A model generated the notes under the pieces. It worked only from the letters and a program-made list of their open reading frames with translations, was not told the origin of the DNA and ran no database searches. A program made the translations under genes and the position numbers. A stretch of 64,000 nucleotides of DNA from Acorus gramineus. Lineage: Eukaryota > Streptophyta > Magnoliopsida > Acorales > Acoraceae. Location: assembly GCA_030737835.1 (NCBI GenBank), contig CM060847.1:17445979-17509978 (forward strand), in the 5' to 3' direction. Below are positions 48,501 through 59,900 of this stretch, piece by piece (position 1 is the stretch's first letter; every line of letters starts with the position of its first letter).

Positions 48501-49267
48501 GCCCTCTCAAATACTCGCAGTGCAGATACCCCTCTTGAGCTCCATGTGAAGCTTCGTCTTACAGATGGTGAGCTCCTCCCAGACCCAACTCGATATAGAC
48601 AGATCGTTGGTTAGCTTGTGTATCTCTGCATCACCAGACCTGACGTTGCTCATGCTGTCAGTATTGTTAGTCAGTTTGTCTCGGCTCCTCGATCAGTGCA
48701 TTATGGTGCTCTTGTGCGTATTCTCAGATATTTACGCGGTATTATTACCAGATTGATCTATATGTCGTCCTCTTTGCCTCTGGTTCTCAAGGCCTACACT
48801 GATGCCTATTGAGCTGGAGATCCGATGACTAGACGCTCCACCACTGGTTCTGCATATTTCTTGGAGATTCCATTATTTCTTGGCGCAGCAAGAAATAGGA
48901 GGTTGTTTCACTATCCAGCACTGAGGCTGAGTATCGAGTCATGGTCATCACCACCAAGGAGATTATTCATTTTAGACGTCTTTTGGTGAATCTAGGAGTT
49001 ACTATGACTGGTCCTACTCCTCTTCATTGTGATAACCGCTCTATTATTCAGATTGCCAGCAATCCGATTTTTCACAAAAGGATCAAACACATTGAGATCG
49101 ATTGTCACTTCGTTCGTCAGCACTTTCTTACAGAGACACTATCGCTTTTGCATATTTCCTCTGCCGAACAACTTGCTGATTTCTTCACGAAGTCACATCC
49201 AGTTCCTCGATTTCAGTTTCTCGTTCGCAAACTCACTTTGTGTGATCCACCGTGAGTTTGAGGGGGC

Positions 49268-49353
49268 CGTTAAATTATGTGTTATGTCATTATATGTGTA
49301 ACATATTACACGTGTAACTCCTGTATACTTGTATATAAAGAGATTAAACCCTA
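49268..49353 (+). repeat. Copia 3' LTR remnant
   Basis: Matches the first part of the 5' LTR up to 'attaaaccctaag', where a MITE begins. The rest is not found beyond the MITE. Confidence 0.75.
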
Positions 49354-49788
49354 AGCCCATGTTTGGTTCAAGAATATAATTATTCTGAGATTTATGACTA
49401 TTATAGTATAAATAAGGATAAAATGATTTTGTGTTTGGTTGTGTTTTGAATTATTTACATTGGGAAACGTAATAATAAAGTTTTTGTTGTTTGGATAAAA
49501 TATGAATAAAGTGTGGATAAAAATTTATAAAAGTTAAAAAAATGATGATAGTTGATTTCACAGTTGATTTATAAGAGATGATGACAGTTGATTTGATAGT
49601 GGACTCACATATTCTTTTAGTTTGAATAACTTAATTCCTTGGGTGGATTTGAAATACAAATATCAGCTTATTCTCTCCTTATTCCATATAGCTATACCCT
49701 CTTATTCCCTCTACCCAAACACCTTTTTTTGTCTTATTCTCCTTTATTCCTCCCCTATTCCACCCTTATTCCTCTAGCCAAACAGCTC
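49354..49788. mobile_element. GTTTGG-class MITE with CTA duplication
   Basis: 435 bp with ends AGCCCATGTTTGG and CCAAACAGCTC, flanked by CTA at 49351-49353 and 49789-49791. The interior matches 50958-51416 closely ('taaggataaaatgattttgt'). Confidence 0.82.
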
Positions 49789-49809
49789 CTACATGTTTTA
49801 ATTTATTTT

Positions 49810-50035
49810 TAAAATAGTAAACACATATATATATATATATATATATATTTTTTAGAAAATATATCCATTTTATTTTAAATTGAATGAATCATTTTTTAAT
49901 AAATGTAAAAGAAAATTATCGATGTATATATCTCATCTAAGGAGATATATACTTCAATAGATGACTAACAAGATATATAAGACTACATTTGAGGTTGTAA
50001 ATAAAATTGTGTATTTGTGTGTAACATTGCTCTAC
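49810..50035. repeat. AT dinucleotide run and foldback-family copy
   Basis: A (TA)n run at about 49826-49848 is followed by 'tatatctcatctaaggagat' and ends 'gtgtgtaacattgctc', as in other copies of the TCTAATGAA family. Confidence 0.5.
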
Positions 50036-50957
50036 TTTTTATAGGAAGTCCAAGGACAACACAAATGCATATAGATATAATATTATGAGAATATTTCCTC
50101 AGTTTGGATGAAATATTTAACATAAGGATGATATTTGAGTTTTTTTTTTTAGTTTTTTTTATTTAACTTTGACATGAACTTATGCGAGATTACTTTCCCT
50201 AGCGTTGACCAGCTCTCTTAAAAAGTTCCCTGAAAGTGAAATACTCCATTCGTTGCTTTCGGTTTTGGGTCTCTCTATTTGAAGTGTTGGAGTGGGGAGG
50301 GACACCAAATCATTCGGATCCATTTGTCTATTATATACTCAGGTATATATTTGCAAATTAATCTTCTTTGTTTTTTTTTCTTCTTGTGGTGTGTATTTTT
50401 TGGTCTTTATATCTATGTTCAGTTGTTAATCTTTCACAAATGGATCTATGGTTTGATGAGTTTGATTTGATTTGATTAGGAATAAGAACATGCATACTTA
50501 TACCCACAGTGGATTTGATGGACCTGTTTGATATTCTGTTTAGATGACCAGCGAGAATTTATCAATGGAAGCCATCTGAGAAGGTCAAACAGCCAAATCC
50601 ACAGTATTTGTGATTTAAAGAAACTATAATTTGAATTCTCTATTTCGAGATTTTCATATTCTAATAAGTGTTTCCAATGCACTATAGATATTTATAGATC
50701 ATGCAGCTCTGTTCCTTCTCATCTCCCCATCTATGCTTTACACTGTTTCTAATACAAGAATGTTTTGTACAAAGTCCCAACTACGCTTTTTTTTTTTTTT
50801 TGGTAACAAGGCTTTGAAGGTTACTATTCATTATCTTTCACAAAGAAAATGTACATGGAAGACCACACAGCCCCATCTTGGGACTGACTTTGTACAAAAC
50901 ATTCTTGTAAAGTATGAAATACAGGATGTATAAGTTTCAGGATCCCGAGATCCTCTA
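50036..50957. other. Intergenic DNA with one duplicated segment
   Basis: 50481-50660 repeats 32183-32325. A T-run at about 50789 and no gene otherwise. Confidence 0.45.
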
Positions 50958-51416
50958 GCCCCCGTTTGGAACGGGAATATGATTTATTATTGGGTATACA
51001 TTTATTCATGCATAAGTGAGTATAAATAAGGATAAAATGATTTTGTATTTGGTTGTGTTTTGAATTATTCTCGTTGGTAAACGTAAGAATAAATAATAAA
51101 TGTTTGTTGTTTGGGTAAAATGTGAATAAAGTATGGATAAAGATTTATAAAATGTAAAATATAATGATAGTTGATTTGACATGTGATTCATAAGAGGTGA
51201 TGACAGTTGATTTGACAGTGGACCCACATATTCTTTGAGTAGAATAACCTAAAATAATTTTAATTCCAGAGGTTGGTTGGAATCGATATACCAATTTAGA
51301 CCAGTTTATTCTGGTATACTTTATTAGAGGTTATCCAGGGTTTCTAAACACCCTTTATTCCTTATCCGAGGTTATCCGGAGTTATCTAGGAGCTTATTCC
51401 CAAAACAAACGGGGGC
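50958..51416. mobile_element. GTTTGG-class MITE, intact ends
   Basis: 459 bp with ends GCCCCCGTTTG and the exact inverted CAAACGGGGGC, plus CTA duplications at 50955-50957 and 51417-51419. It shares most of its interior with 49354-49788. Non-coding. Confidence 0.9.
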
Positions 51417-51494
51417 CTAAAGTCCTACCAAAAAAGGACCTTTGCACGTACATACCTTTTTTTTTTATGCCCAATGCACATTGAGAAAGCAGTC

Positions 51495-51719
51495 TCAATG
51501 AGTAGAGGAGAAGTCCAAGGCCAAGCTGCAAAGTCCCACTATCTTTGTTGGGCTATGATGACTGATAACAAAAGCAGCACCAGCCTCTCTTGAATTAATA
51601 ATAATATCTTTAGATTTGTCCATTGCTAAATACACCATACATTCCATTAAATATGCCATAGCACTACTAGCAAATTGTAGACTGAGTTCTCTGAAAGTTT
51701 TAGAATAGGAAGAAGCCAT
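51495..51719 (-). CDS. Unrecognised 74-codon ORF, possible exon
   Basis: The minus-strand ORF starts MASSYSKTFRELSLQF and has a balanced composition unlike the AT-rich noise around it. Upstream of its ATG on the minus strand, 'tttctccttttcag' resembles an intron acceptor, so it could be one exon of a small gene. The C-terminal EAGAAFVISHHSPTKIVG faintly recalls an RNase H-like strand, but I cannot assign it. Low confidence. Confidence 0.25.
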   Translation of the reverse strand: MASSYSKTFRELSLQFASSAMAYLMECMVYLAMDKSKDIIINSREAGAAFVISHHSPTKIVGLCSLALDFSSTH

Positions 51720-53550
51720 TAGATAGACAATGCCTGAAAAGGAGAAAGAGAAAATAGACAGAACATGAAAGCAAAAGTAGTTGAAAAAAGAGAAAACTTA
51801 ACGTAGAAAGGGTTTCTACACCACCTCCCTGCGCAAATGACCAGGAGAGGTTAACGTAGTTAGGAGACCATGTTTATAATTACTAAGATTGGCATTCTTG
51901 AAAAAGAAATGGGTAAGAACCATGATTCTCTCATGAAATCCACATCACCCAATTCGCCCGGTATCCTTAGAATATATCATATTGAATGGATAAAAATATG
52001 TTTTGAATATTTACATTATAATTTTATTTATAGTGAAATAAAAATTTATAAAAGTTCAAAAAAATGGATATAATTTTTTTCCCATATTTTGGAGACACCT
52101 CTTGTGGTGGGGGCCTTATGCGATTGCCTTCTCTGCCTGTATTCAGGGCCAACGTGATAAAAATAGTTTATATTTTACAATTTATACATTTTATACATAT
52201 ATATTATATGTGCGGAATATTTCCTTAAATGTTTGATCATGCTCTTCAATGAATTGTCAATATTTATGGACTTCGAAAAACATTCTTCCTTTTGGGAAAT
52301 ATTTTATATATATTATTATTTGTTGTGAATAATGTACTTTATGGTTAATGTTTTGTTTAAGCAGGGATATATAAGAGCGGATCATATATACTCGTGCAAA
52401 GGGAAGAATAATTCACTACAATGGAAAATGAATCATCAATGCGTTGTGGATATCATCATTCTTCTAAGAGTTTTGATATATTTGAAGGTCAGTAATATAT
52501 CAATCATATTTTTGATACAAAGCTTCTATGGGTACTCTGATATTCAATGGAATATGAGATCATAACTATTCTAGAGTACTTATTGATATTAGGAATTTCT
52601 TAAAGTGGTCTGGATGTACATTCTTCATGGCTATCATATTATTCTGGGTTATACAGGAACTTTTGATATGATCATATATTGGGACTTCTCATCGATGTTT
52701 CAAGTGGTGTAGTATTATCTAGTTTTCATATTATTTGATCATCAGTGACAAGCAAGCGCTTCAAGGTATGTGACAAAAAAACCATTTTATTTTAATGGTA
52801 CATGCTTACATGCAAATGACCTGGTGAATGGCATATTTTTATATATTCATGTCAATGTGGGGGTCTTTATAATCTATATGTGAATGTGATAAGTTATGAG
52901 AACTAAAATTATGTAACTTTTAGAGATTATGTAAATTAGATTTTATATATAATTGATTTATATAACATCTAAAATTATGTAACTTCTTCAATGAGTTCGA
53001 GGGTCTATCTTGGCGCACACTAAGAGAAGTTGTTGTATTGTAGTAACGAAACATCATTAAAATCCTATGCGCGTAGGGAAGTTTTCATTTGAACAATAAT
53101 ATCTCCTATGTGTTCGACTAGGCGAATCCAATATTATTACTCTAAATCCTATTGTTTTTTATTTGATGATTTCTATCATATATGAGTTCTTCAAAATTAT
53201 TGTTGGATGAGATATAATATTTTTCATAGAAATATGAAAAATTATTTCAATACATGCTTTAACTTAAAAATTGAATTACATACACAAATATGTTAAATCA
53301 CAATTTTCATATACATTTTCTTAAATAAATTATATGCATATGTATATTATATTTATTAGGGTGTTTGTATACTTAAGACTGTATAAAGGGCCTGTTTATT
53401 TCATTTATTTAATTTAATATCATTGTTTTAATGCTTTTTTATCTTTGTTTGAATTTTAATGAAATAATTATATGATTGATCTCTGCATGTATTGACCAAC
53501 TCCCCTTCGCCCGATGGACTGTCAACAGGCAGGCTAGAATCTTCAGAGCA
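51720..53550. other. AT-rich gene-free stretch
   Basis: No gene or bounded repeat recognised on either strand. Confidence 0.45.
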
Positions 53551-53564
53551 AGTGTTACCCTGTG

Positions 53565-53823
53565 GTCCCCACGGCTATAAGGACGACGGCCCCTTGTTGG
53601 GCTTTCCGGGTTCAATTCTCGCCGCTGTCGAGGATGACCAACAAAAAGTAACAGCCCTGTTGGGGTCGGGTTAGTTGGACTCCACCCCACTGTTGTCACA
53701 TACACAGCCCTTTGGGTTGTGTGTTCTGGTGGACTCTGTCCACCCAGTTTATAGTCTCGCCCTCCGGGACCTCTATGTAGCTCTCTGCTCTGGTCACAGA
53801 GCCTGCCTACCCAAAAAAAAAAA
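53565..53823 (+). mobile_element. SINE with poly-A tail and 14 bp target duplication
   Basis: 259 bp starting GTCCCCACGGCTATAAGG and ending in about 13 A. It is flanked by the perfect duplication agtgttaccctgtg (53551-53564 and 53824-53837). GGTTCAATTC at 53609-53618 fits the internal Pol III B box. It has no coding capacity. The perfect duplication indicates a fairly young insertion. Confidence 0.92.
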
Positions 53824-53837
53824 AGTGTTACCCTGTG

Positions 53838-55190
53838 AATTTATTCACATTGATCTTCATTCACTCCCTACTTTGGCTTTTGCCTATAGCTTACGGGATA
53901 TTATATAATTGGATCCAAACATACACATTCAAGGTAGTTACAACTCTTTTGATCCTCATATCTTAATTTTATTTGTCTTTGCTGCATTTCTTTTGAGACT
54001 ATCACACACTAGACTACCAACAATTCTAAGGAGTAAAATATTGCGGTCCCTTTACAGTCCGTCCATATTTTAATTTTTTTTTTTTAAATCATATATCTCA
54101 TCTAATGAAATAAATATTTTTATAAAAGGTGATGTGTCTATTTCAATAATTCAAATATATCATTTATAAAAAAATGAGAAAAATTTAGAACAAATTATAT
54201 ATATATATCTAGTTACAATAAGTGGATGTGATATACTATATTTGTGATTGCATTTGAGACTGTAAAAATGATATAGTATAAAAGCGCTCTGCCGCTCTTT
54301 CTTTCCCAACAATTGACAATTCAGACTTATTTTCTTGTTGTACTATGTTTTTCTCGTCCCCATTTAAGACTTATAATCTCTTTTCGACATTTAAAAAACA
54401 GAAAACAATTGACCATTCAACTCACTCTTGGAAGCCAGATTTCTCTGTGAAGAGGGCACTCAAACAGATATTCACTACTACTTTTGGCTCTGTATCTATC
54501 TTTTTTGCCTGTGTATCTCTAAGTGGATCCATATATATATATAGACACACCACACACACACACACACACACTCGGTTTATGCAAATATATATGTTTAATG
54601 TCTTTCTTTTATGGATAACGTTAGAAACAACCACAAATGAACTTGTTTTAATTATTTTTAAATAGTAAACCTCGTCTAAAGAAGTATATATGCTTATCGC
54701 TTCTTTTTAAATTGAATAGATTCATTTTTAACAAATGTAATTTTTTTTAATGAGATATATACCTTTTTAGAGTATATGACATTGCATTTAAGATTGTAAA
54801 AATGACTGTGTGCCCTTCTTTTATATGTGTGTATATAGTCTTTACATTTATTTATTCTTTTAATGTGTGGATCCATTGTTTTTCCTTTTGAGGCCATCCT
54901 ATATTATTCCTATCATGCGATTAATGGATGTTTTTATTTATTAGATGGATGCTATTATCTATTATAGGGAGATCATATTGGTCAAGTCATTTCCCACCTC
55001 TTTAAAAAATTAGGTTGATTTTACTCGTCAACCCCGTTATATATTATTTTGATGTACAAATCATCATACGACATGTCGACACATATTACACTTCGATTGC
55101 TTGTCAGGTTTTATATCTCAATCCCTTCTGTGATTGTAAAATGTATCAGAGATTCAAGACAGTTTTATGATCTCTTCTGCAACTTATGAA
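53838..55190. other. Intergenic DNA with two foldback-family copies
   Basis: 54045-54290 and 54640-54820 carry the TCTAATGAA family with 'gactgtaaaaatga' ends. A (CA)n run lies at about 54549-54571. No gene seen. Confidence 0.45.
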
Positions 55191-55830
55191 TCTTTTTTTT
55201 TTGCTTGGTAAATAAATTCATTCATATCAACTAAACGAGGGATTTACAGAGTGTCCATCAGAATAAGTCACAAAAAGCTTACATAGATGGGGAGAAAGAG
55301 TCCCCCCCTAAGAGTTATAACTGATTTAACACTGAGAAGAGAGTATACGACTACCACGCTACAGTCCTTTTAGAATACGAGTCTGGGTTACACCTTTTTC
55401 TTCTACAAGGAGGAGCTTAATTTATGAGTTAAGCTGTTCTTGGGAGAAGTCAGAAGTACCCATTTGCGTCTGCAAAGCAGCGAGCGCATTAGCTACACAG
55501 TTTGCCTTCCATTCCCTTAGAGAAGATACAATGCTTTTGATTTGGCGAATATCACGTAGAGCAGTCCAGGGGGACAATCCCCTTCCCTTGAACCCATGCT
55601 ACAGCAGTGGTGGAGTCTGATTCAGACCACACTGTGATATTGTCCATGCACATTTGGAGACCTGCTAAGACACCCTTCAGTTCAAGGATGTTAAATGATG
55701 CGGCCCTAACTCTTGCTGCCATTGCTTGTAAGCACTCCCCCTTATGGTTTCGAATTACAGCACCAATCCCATATCTATCATCTGCAAGAGAGCCATCCGA
55801 ATTCGCCTTGATCTAGCCCTCTGGTGGATA
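55191..55830 (-). pseudogene. 3' end of a LINE with RNase H domain
   Basis: On the minus strand, about 55818-55422 encodes an RVT_3 RNase H-like domain: NSDGSLADDRYGIGAVIRN, ELKGVLAGLQMC and WSESDSTTAVAW, with the acidic residues Asp, Glu and Asp in place. A frameshift lies near 55578, after which WTALRDIRQIKSIVSSLREW continues to a stop at 55422. About 220 bp of 3' UTR ends in a poly-A (poly-T at 55193-55202 on plus). No reverse transcriptase core is present, so this is a 5'-truncated LINE copy. No target duplication was recognised. Confidence 0.8.
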
Positions 55831-55849
55831 TTCTGAATGTCATCATAAT

Positions 55850-55956
55850 TATATTCTTGTTACATTTTAACTTTTACAAATTTATTATATATTCAACTTA
55901 TTTTATTATTCTTGTTTCATTTTAACTTTTACAAATTTATTATATATTCAACTTAT
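55850..55956. repeat. Two tandem ~57 bp units
   Basis: 'cattttaacttttacaaatt' followed by 'tattatatattcaactta' occurs twice in a row. The second copy abuts the solo LTR. Confidence 0.85.
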
Positions 55957-56292
55957 TGATGTAAATCGTTTAAGATTTTAGTATTTGTTTAATTTTGAAT
56001 TTTAAAATAAGTTTGTAAGGAAGTTGGTTAGGATTTGTTGGTTGAAATTTGTTGGTTAGATATGCATTCTTAACAACTTTTAGGCCTATAAATAGGACCC
56101 CTTGGTAAAGGGAAAAGACATCAAATTTTATTATTTATTTTGTAAGTCTCAAAGAGGCTCTTCAAAGCCTTGACTTTTATCTTTGGCTTTTGTTTAATAA
56201 CAAAGCTTTTAGTTTACTCTATATTTCTCTCATTCGAGGGTTTCTCTCTTTTCGAGCTTTTCGTATTTTGATGCATACCCGGGTTTGCATCA
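55957..56292 (+). mobile_element. Solo LTR, 336 bp (fossil)
   Basis: TGATGTAAATCG...TTTGCATCA with a perfect 5 bp duplication CTTAT at 55952-55956 and 56293-56297. TATAAATAG at 56087-56095 is a strong TATA box pointing right. No internal region remains, so it is the product of LTR recombination. It lies about 0.7 kb before the NLR start, in the same direction. Confidence 0.88.
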
Positions 56293-56297
56293 CTTAT

Positions 56298-56995
56298 TTT
56301 ATTATTCTTGTTCTTGTTAGAGGACGGTCATAAACAAGTTTTGATATGTTTATGTTTATATCAAATCTATCATGTATTTGAATTGTATTTTTATGCTTAT
56401 TGATCAATTTGATGCGAGGAATGTAATATGATGTTTTTTTGGTACATTGCATTTGAGATTTTAACCATCGACACGGTGATTGCACTATTCTAAAGGTTGA
56501 AATTGTCGAAGGTGTACCATATTTGGCCATCTCTTCTTCTCAAGGTCATCATTAACTGGGTAGCCTAAAATGATGAGAACTTGTGTCTCCTCATGAATGA
56601 GAGTTACTGACATTCATCTTGATTCACTGTTTTGACGTTTATCTTATTCTTGCTAAGGGGAGGGACACTGCGATCAGATTCACTCATACTAAAGGTAGTT
56701 CCAAGTCTTTCAAATGCATACATTGCCTACTTGTGCTATTTGATCTTGTTTCACTTGTCTAGTTAGTTTTCCACATATTTATCCATGCATCTAGTGGCTT
56801 CATTACTGCATTTCTGAGGTTGTCACATCCTTTACATCTAGTTACTAGTAGACTTTACATATTTAATACCAACCTTTCTAATAAGAAACTGTTATTTTCA
56901 GACTTATTAATGGAATCCAATACTAATTTCACTCTCTATTCCATGACACAGTGTCCCATATCTGCTGGACGAAGGACATCATGTGGCCTTGTATC
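56298..56995 (+). promoter_or_regulatory. Upstream region of the NLR gene
   Basis: 'ctattccatgacacag' ending at about 56951 is a plausible intron acceptor, which would make a 5' UTR intron likely. Sequence around 56690-56710 ('aaggtagttccaagtctttt') resembles 53931-53950 ('aaggtagttacaactctttt'), hinting at an older duplication of leader sequence. Confidence 0.4.
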
Positions 56996-59900
56996 ATGGA
57001 TATTGCAAAAGGAGCTGGGAAGATGTTATGGGAGCCCATAAAACTCCATGCGAGCTACTTCATTTGTTGTGAGAGATATGTCGATGATCTGAATGTCCAT
57101 GTCAAGAAGTTGGATCCAAAGAAGAAGGACCGCGAAAAAATGGCCAATGAAATCGGGAAAGAACCATCAGAAGAACTATTGGACTGGCTGAAAAAAGTCG
57201 AAGAAGTCAATGATGATGCAAAAAGAATGACTGATAAGGTTGGAGAACACCAGCATTGCTTCACTTGGCTCTCTGACTTGGGCTCACGTCATAGCCTGGG
57301 CAAGGAAGCAGTGGAGAAGAAAGCCTTGGTAGATCAGCTCCAAGAGCAGAACATGGAACATATAGCAGTGCCTGTACATGTTCAAGTGATCGAATCATTG
57401 ATCAATAAGGATTTTAAGCTTTATCAATCCACAGATTTAGCCTTGCAGAAGGTTATGGATGCATTGCAGAATGGAGTGCACAGCATCGGTTTGTATGGAA
57501 TGGGTGGTGTTGGTAAGACTACTCTAGCAAAAGAGATCGAGAGACGAGCATTGGAACAGAACATGTTCAAAAAGGCTATCATGGTGGCAATTTCTCAAAA
57601 ACCAAATTTTGATATCATACGTGAAAAAATGGCAGAGCAACTAGGAATCAATATCAAGCAAGAGAGCGTATCATCAGCGAAGCTTTTCAGTCTAATAAAA
57701 CAACAAGTAGGCCAGATTCTTATAATATTGGACGATATGTGGAGGAGATTGGACTTATTAGAGATCGGGATCCCCCATGATTGCTGCAAGATCATCATGA
57801 CATCTCGCGATGTAGAAGTATGTACATCCATGGGAATCAAAGAAAATATAGAGTTAGGAGTCTTATCTCCAAAAGATTCATGGGAACTGTTCAAAGCATA
57901 CTCTGATGTGGTTGAATCCTCCTCCGAATTGCAATGTCGTGTGGCACAAGATGTCGCCTCTGAATGCAAAGGATTGCCATTGGCTATAGTGACAGTTGGA
58001 AGGGCATTGAGAGGAAAAAGCTTGCCTGAATGGAAGGATGCGCTGGTTCAACTGAGAGCATCTGTTCCTGATAATATTTCCGAATTGAAAGATGTGTATA
58101 TGCAACTTAAATTGAGTTATGATCATTTAAGCAAAGAAGCCCAATCATGCTTCTTATTGTGCAGTCTGTTTCCGGAAGATGATGAAATTTCCGTTGAACT
58201 GTTGACTTGGTATGCAATGGGGGAGGGTTTTTTGCAATGTGTCAACACACTTGAAGAATCAAAAAATAGAGTATTGTCTTTGGTTAATAAACTAAAGGCA
58301 TCCTGCTTATTATTGGAGGAAGGAGAAGAAGGAAAAATGGTGAAAATGCATGACGTCGTTAGAGATGTCGCTATATACATCGGATCAAATGAAAACCATG
58401 AAGGCTGTCTTTCAAAATCTTATCAAAATGAGCCAGATTGGGACAAATGGGAAACTGTGAAAGAATGTAAGAGGCTTTCTGTGATGAATAAGAGCATTTG
58501 TACCCTTCCAGAGAAACCTCCCGAGTGCTCGTACGTCCAAACTTTGTTGTTACAATGGAATTCAAAATTGATAAAGATTCCTGATAAATTTTTTGAGAAG
58601 ATGACATCGCTCAGAGTGTTGGATCTCAGCTGTACCTCCATATCATCGCTTCCTGCATCCATGAGTTACCTCACAAATCTACAGGTGATCCTTCTAGATT
58701 ACTGTAGAAATCTAGAAGATATATCTGCGCTGGGGAGCCAAAATAAACTTCAGGTGCTTAGCTTAAGATCTACTAAAGTGGAGGAGATGTCAGAGGTTGT
58801 TGGTAAATTTACTGGTTTGAAGTATTTAGATTTGAGAAATATTTACGAACTGAGAATACCGCCAAAAGTGATATCAAATCTGTGCCAGTTGGAAGAACTC
58901 CACGTGGGAGATAGTTTCACTGAATGGGAAGTTGAGGGAGAGGAAACCGAAGAAAATGCTCCTTTACATGAAATCCAGTCATTGATAAAATTGAAAGTAC
59001 TATCAATCAAAGTGGACAAATATTGGGAAGACATGCTAGACAGGGTCTTCATAAAAAGACTTGAAAGATTTCATATCGTAGTCGGCCCAAATTGGCAAAC
59101 TTGGCGTGATTATATTAATACGTTGGATTGGACTTATCTGAACGTTAATTTGGCAAACTTGGGTCTCCCTGGTTGGGCATGTGCGTTGTTGCATAAAACA
59201 GAATTATTGAAGCTAGTGAAATCCAGCTGCCGTCAGTTGGATGCCACGGGTGGCGGTGGTTTGCAGTGTATGAAGATTCTTACATTAAAGGAGTGCAATG
59301 AAATGGAATTCATTGTTATCGGCCAAAATAGGTCGAGCATCCCCTGCATTATACTCCCTCGTCTAGAAAGGTTGCATTTAAAAGACATGGAGAAATTGAG
59401 AGGTATATGCAGCAGTCCACTTCCTAATGGCTCCCTGGAGGAACTGGAGTTTCTGGAATTAGAGAAGTGCAAGGAAATGGAATTCATCGTTATCGGTCAA
59501 AATAGCTCGAGCATCCCCTGCATTATACTCCCTCGTCTGAAAAGGTTGTATTTAAAAGACATGGAGAAATTGAGAGGTATATGCAGCAGTCCACTTCCTA
59601 ATGGCTCCCTGAAGGAATTGAGGTCCCTGAAGGTCTATAATTGCTCTAAACTAAATATTCACCAAATTCTTCAGCAGTCCACTTCCCTGGAGGAATTTTA
59701 TATCTGGAGGCAAGACTCCATGAGAGAGGAATTCAGCCCTTGTTCGGCCAGCAGAGCATTGCTTCCGAGGTTGAGACGTATGAATCTCAGTGGTTTTTTA
59801 CCTGAGTTGATGAGCATATGGAAGGGGGATTCCGTGCCTCCATTGGGAAGTTTCTCCAACCTTATTGAACTCAAACTGATCGAATGCAATGAATTGAAAT

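Larger units (their letters stand above)
41041..49353 (+). mobile_element. Ty1/copia element, broken, with nested insertion (fossil)
   Basis: A short 5' LTR (41041-41172) is followed directly by the primer-binding site TGGTATCAGAG (complementary to initiator tRNA-Met). A GC-rich leader comes next, then protease-like (about 42290-42650), integrase-like (about 46490-47360), reverse transcriptase-like (about 47780-48600) and RNase H-like (about 48620-49255) regions in the copia order. A purine tract GAGTTTGAGGGGG precedes the 3' LTR remnant (49268-49353). The element is clearly broken at several points, lacks a recognisable gag, and is interrupted by a 3.7 kb insertion. The LTR pair is similar but not identical. 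Short LTRs fit the Ale/Retrofit group, but I cannot assign a lineage firmly. Confidence 0.88.

Noticed and set aside
56951-56995. Upstream GTG start for the NLR
   Set aside because: Not an ATG, and 'ccatgacacag' just before it looks like a splice acceptor; ATG 56996 gives the usual MDI start.
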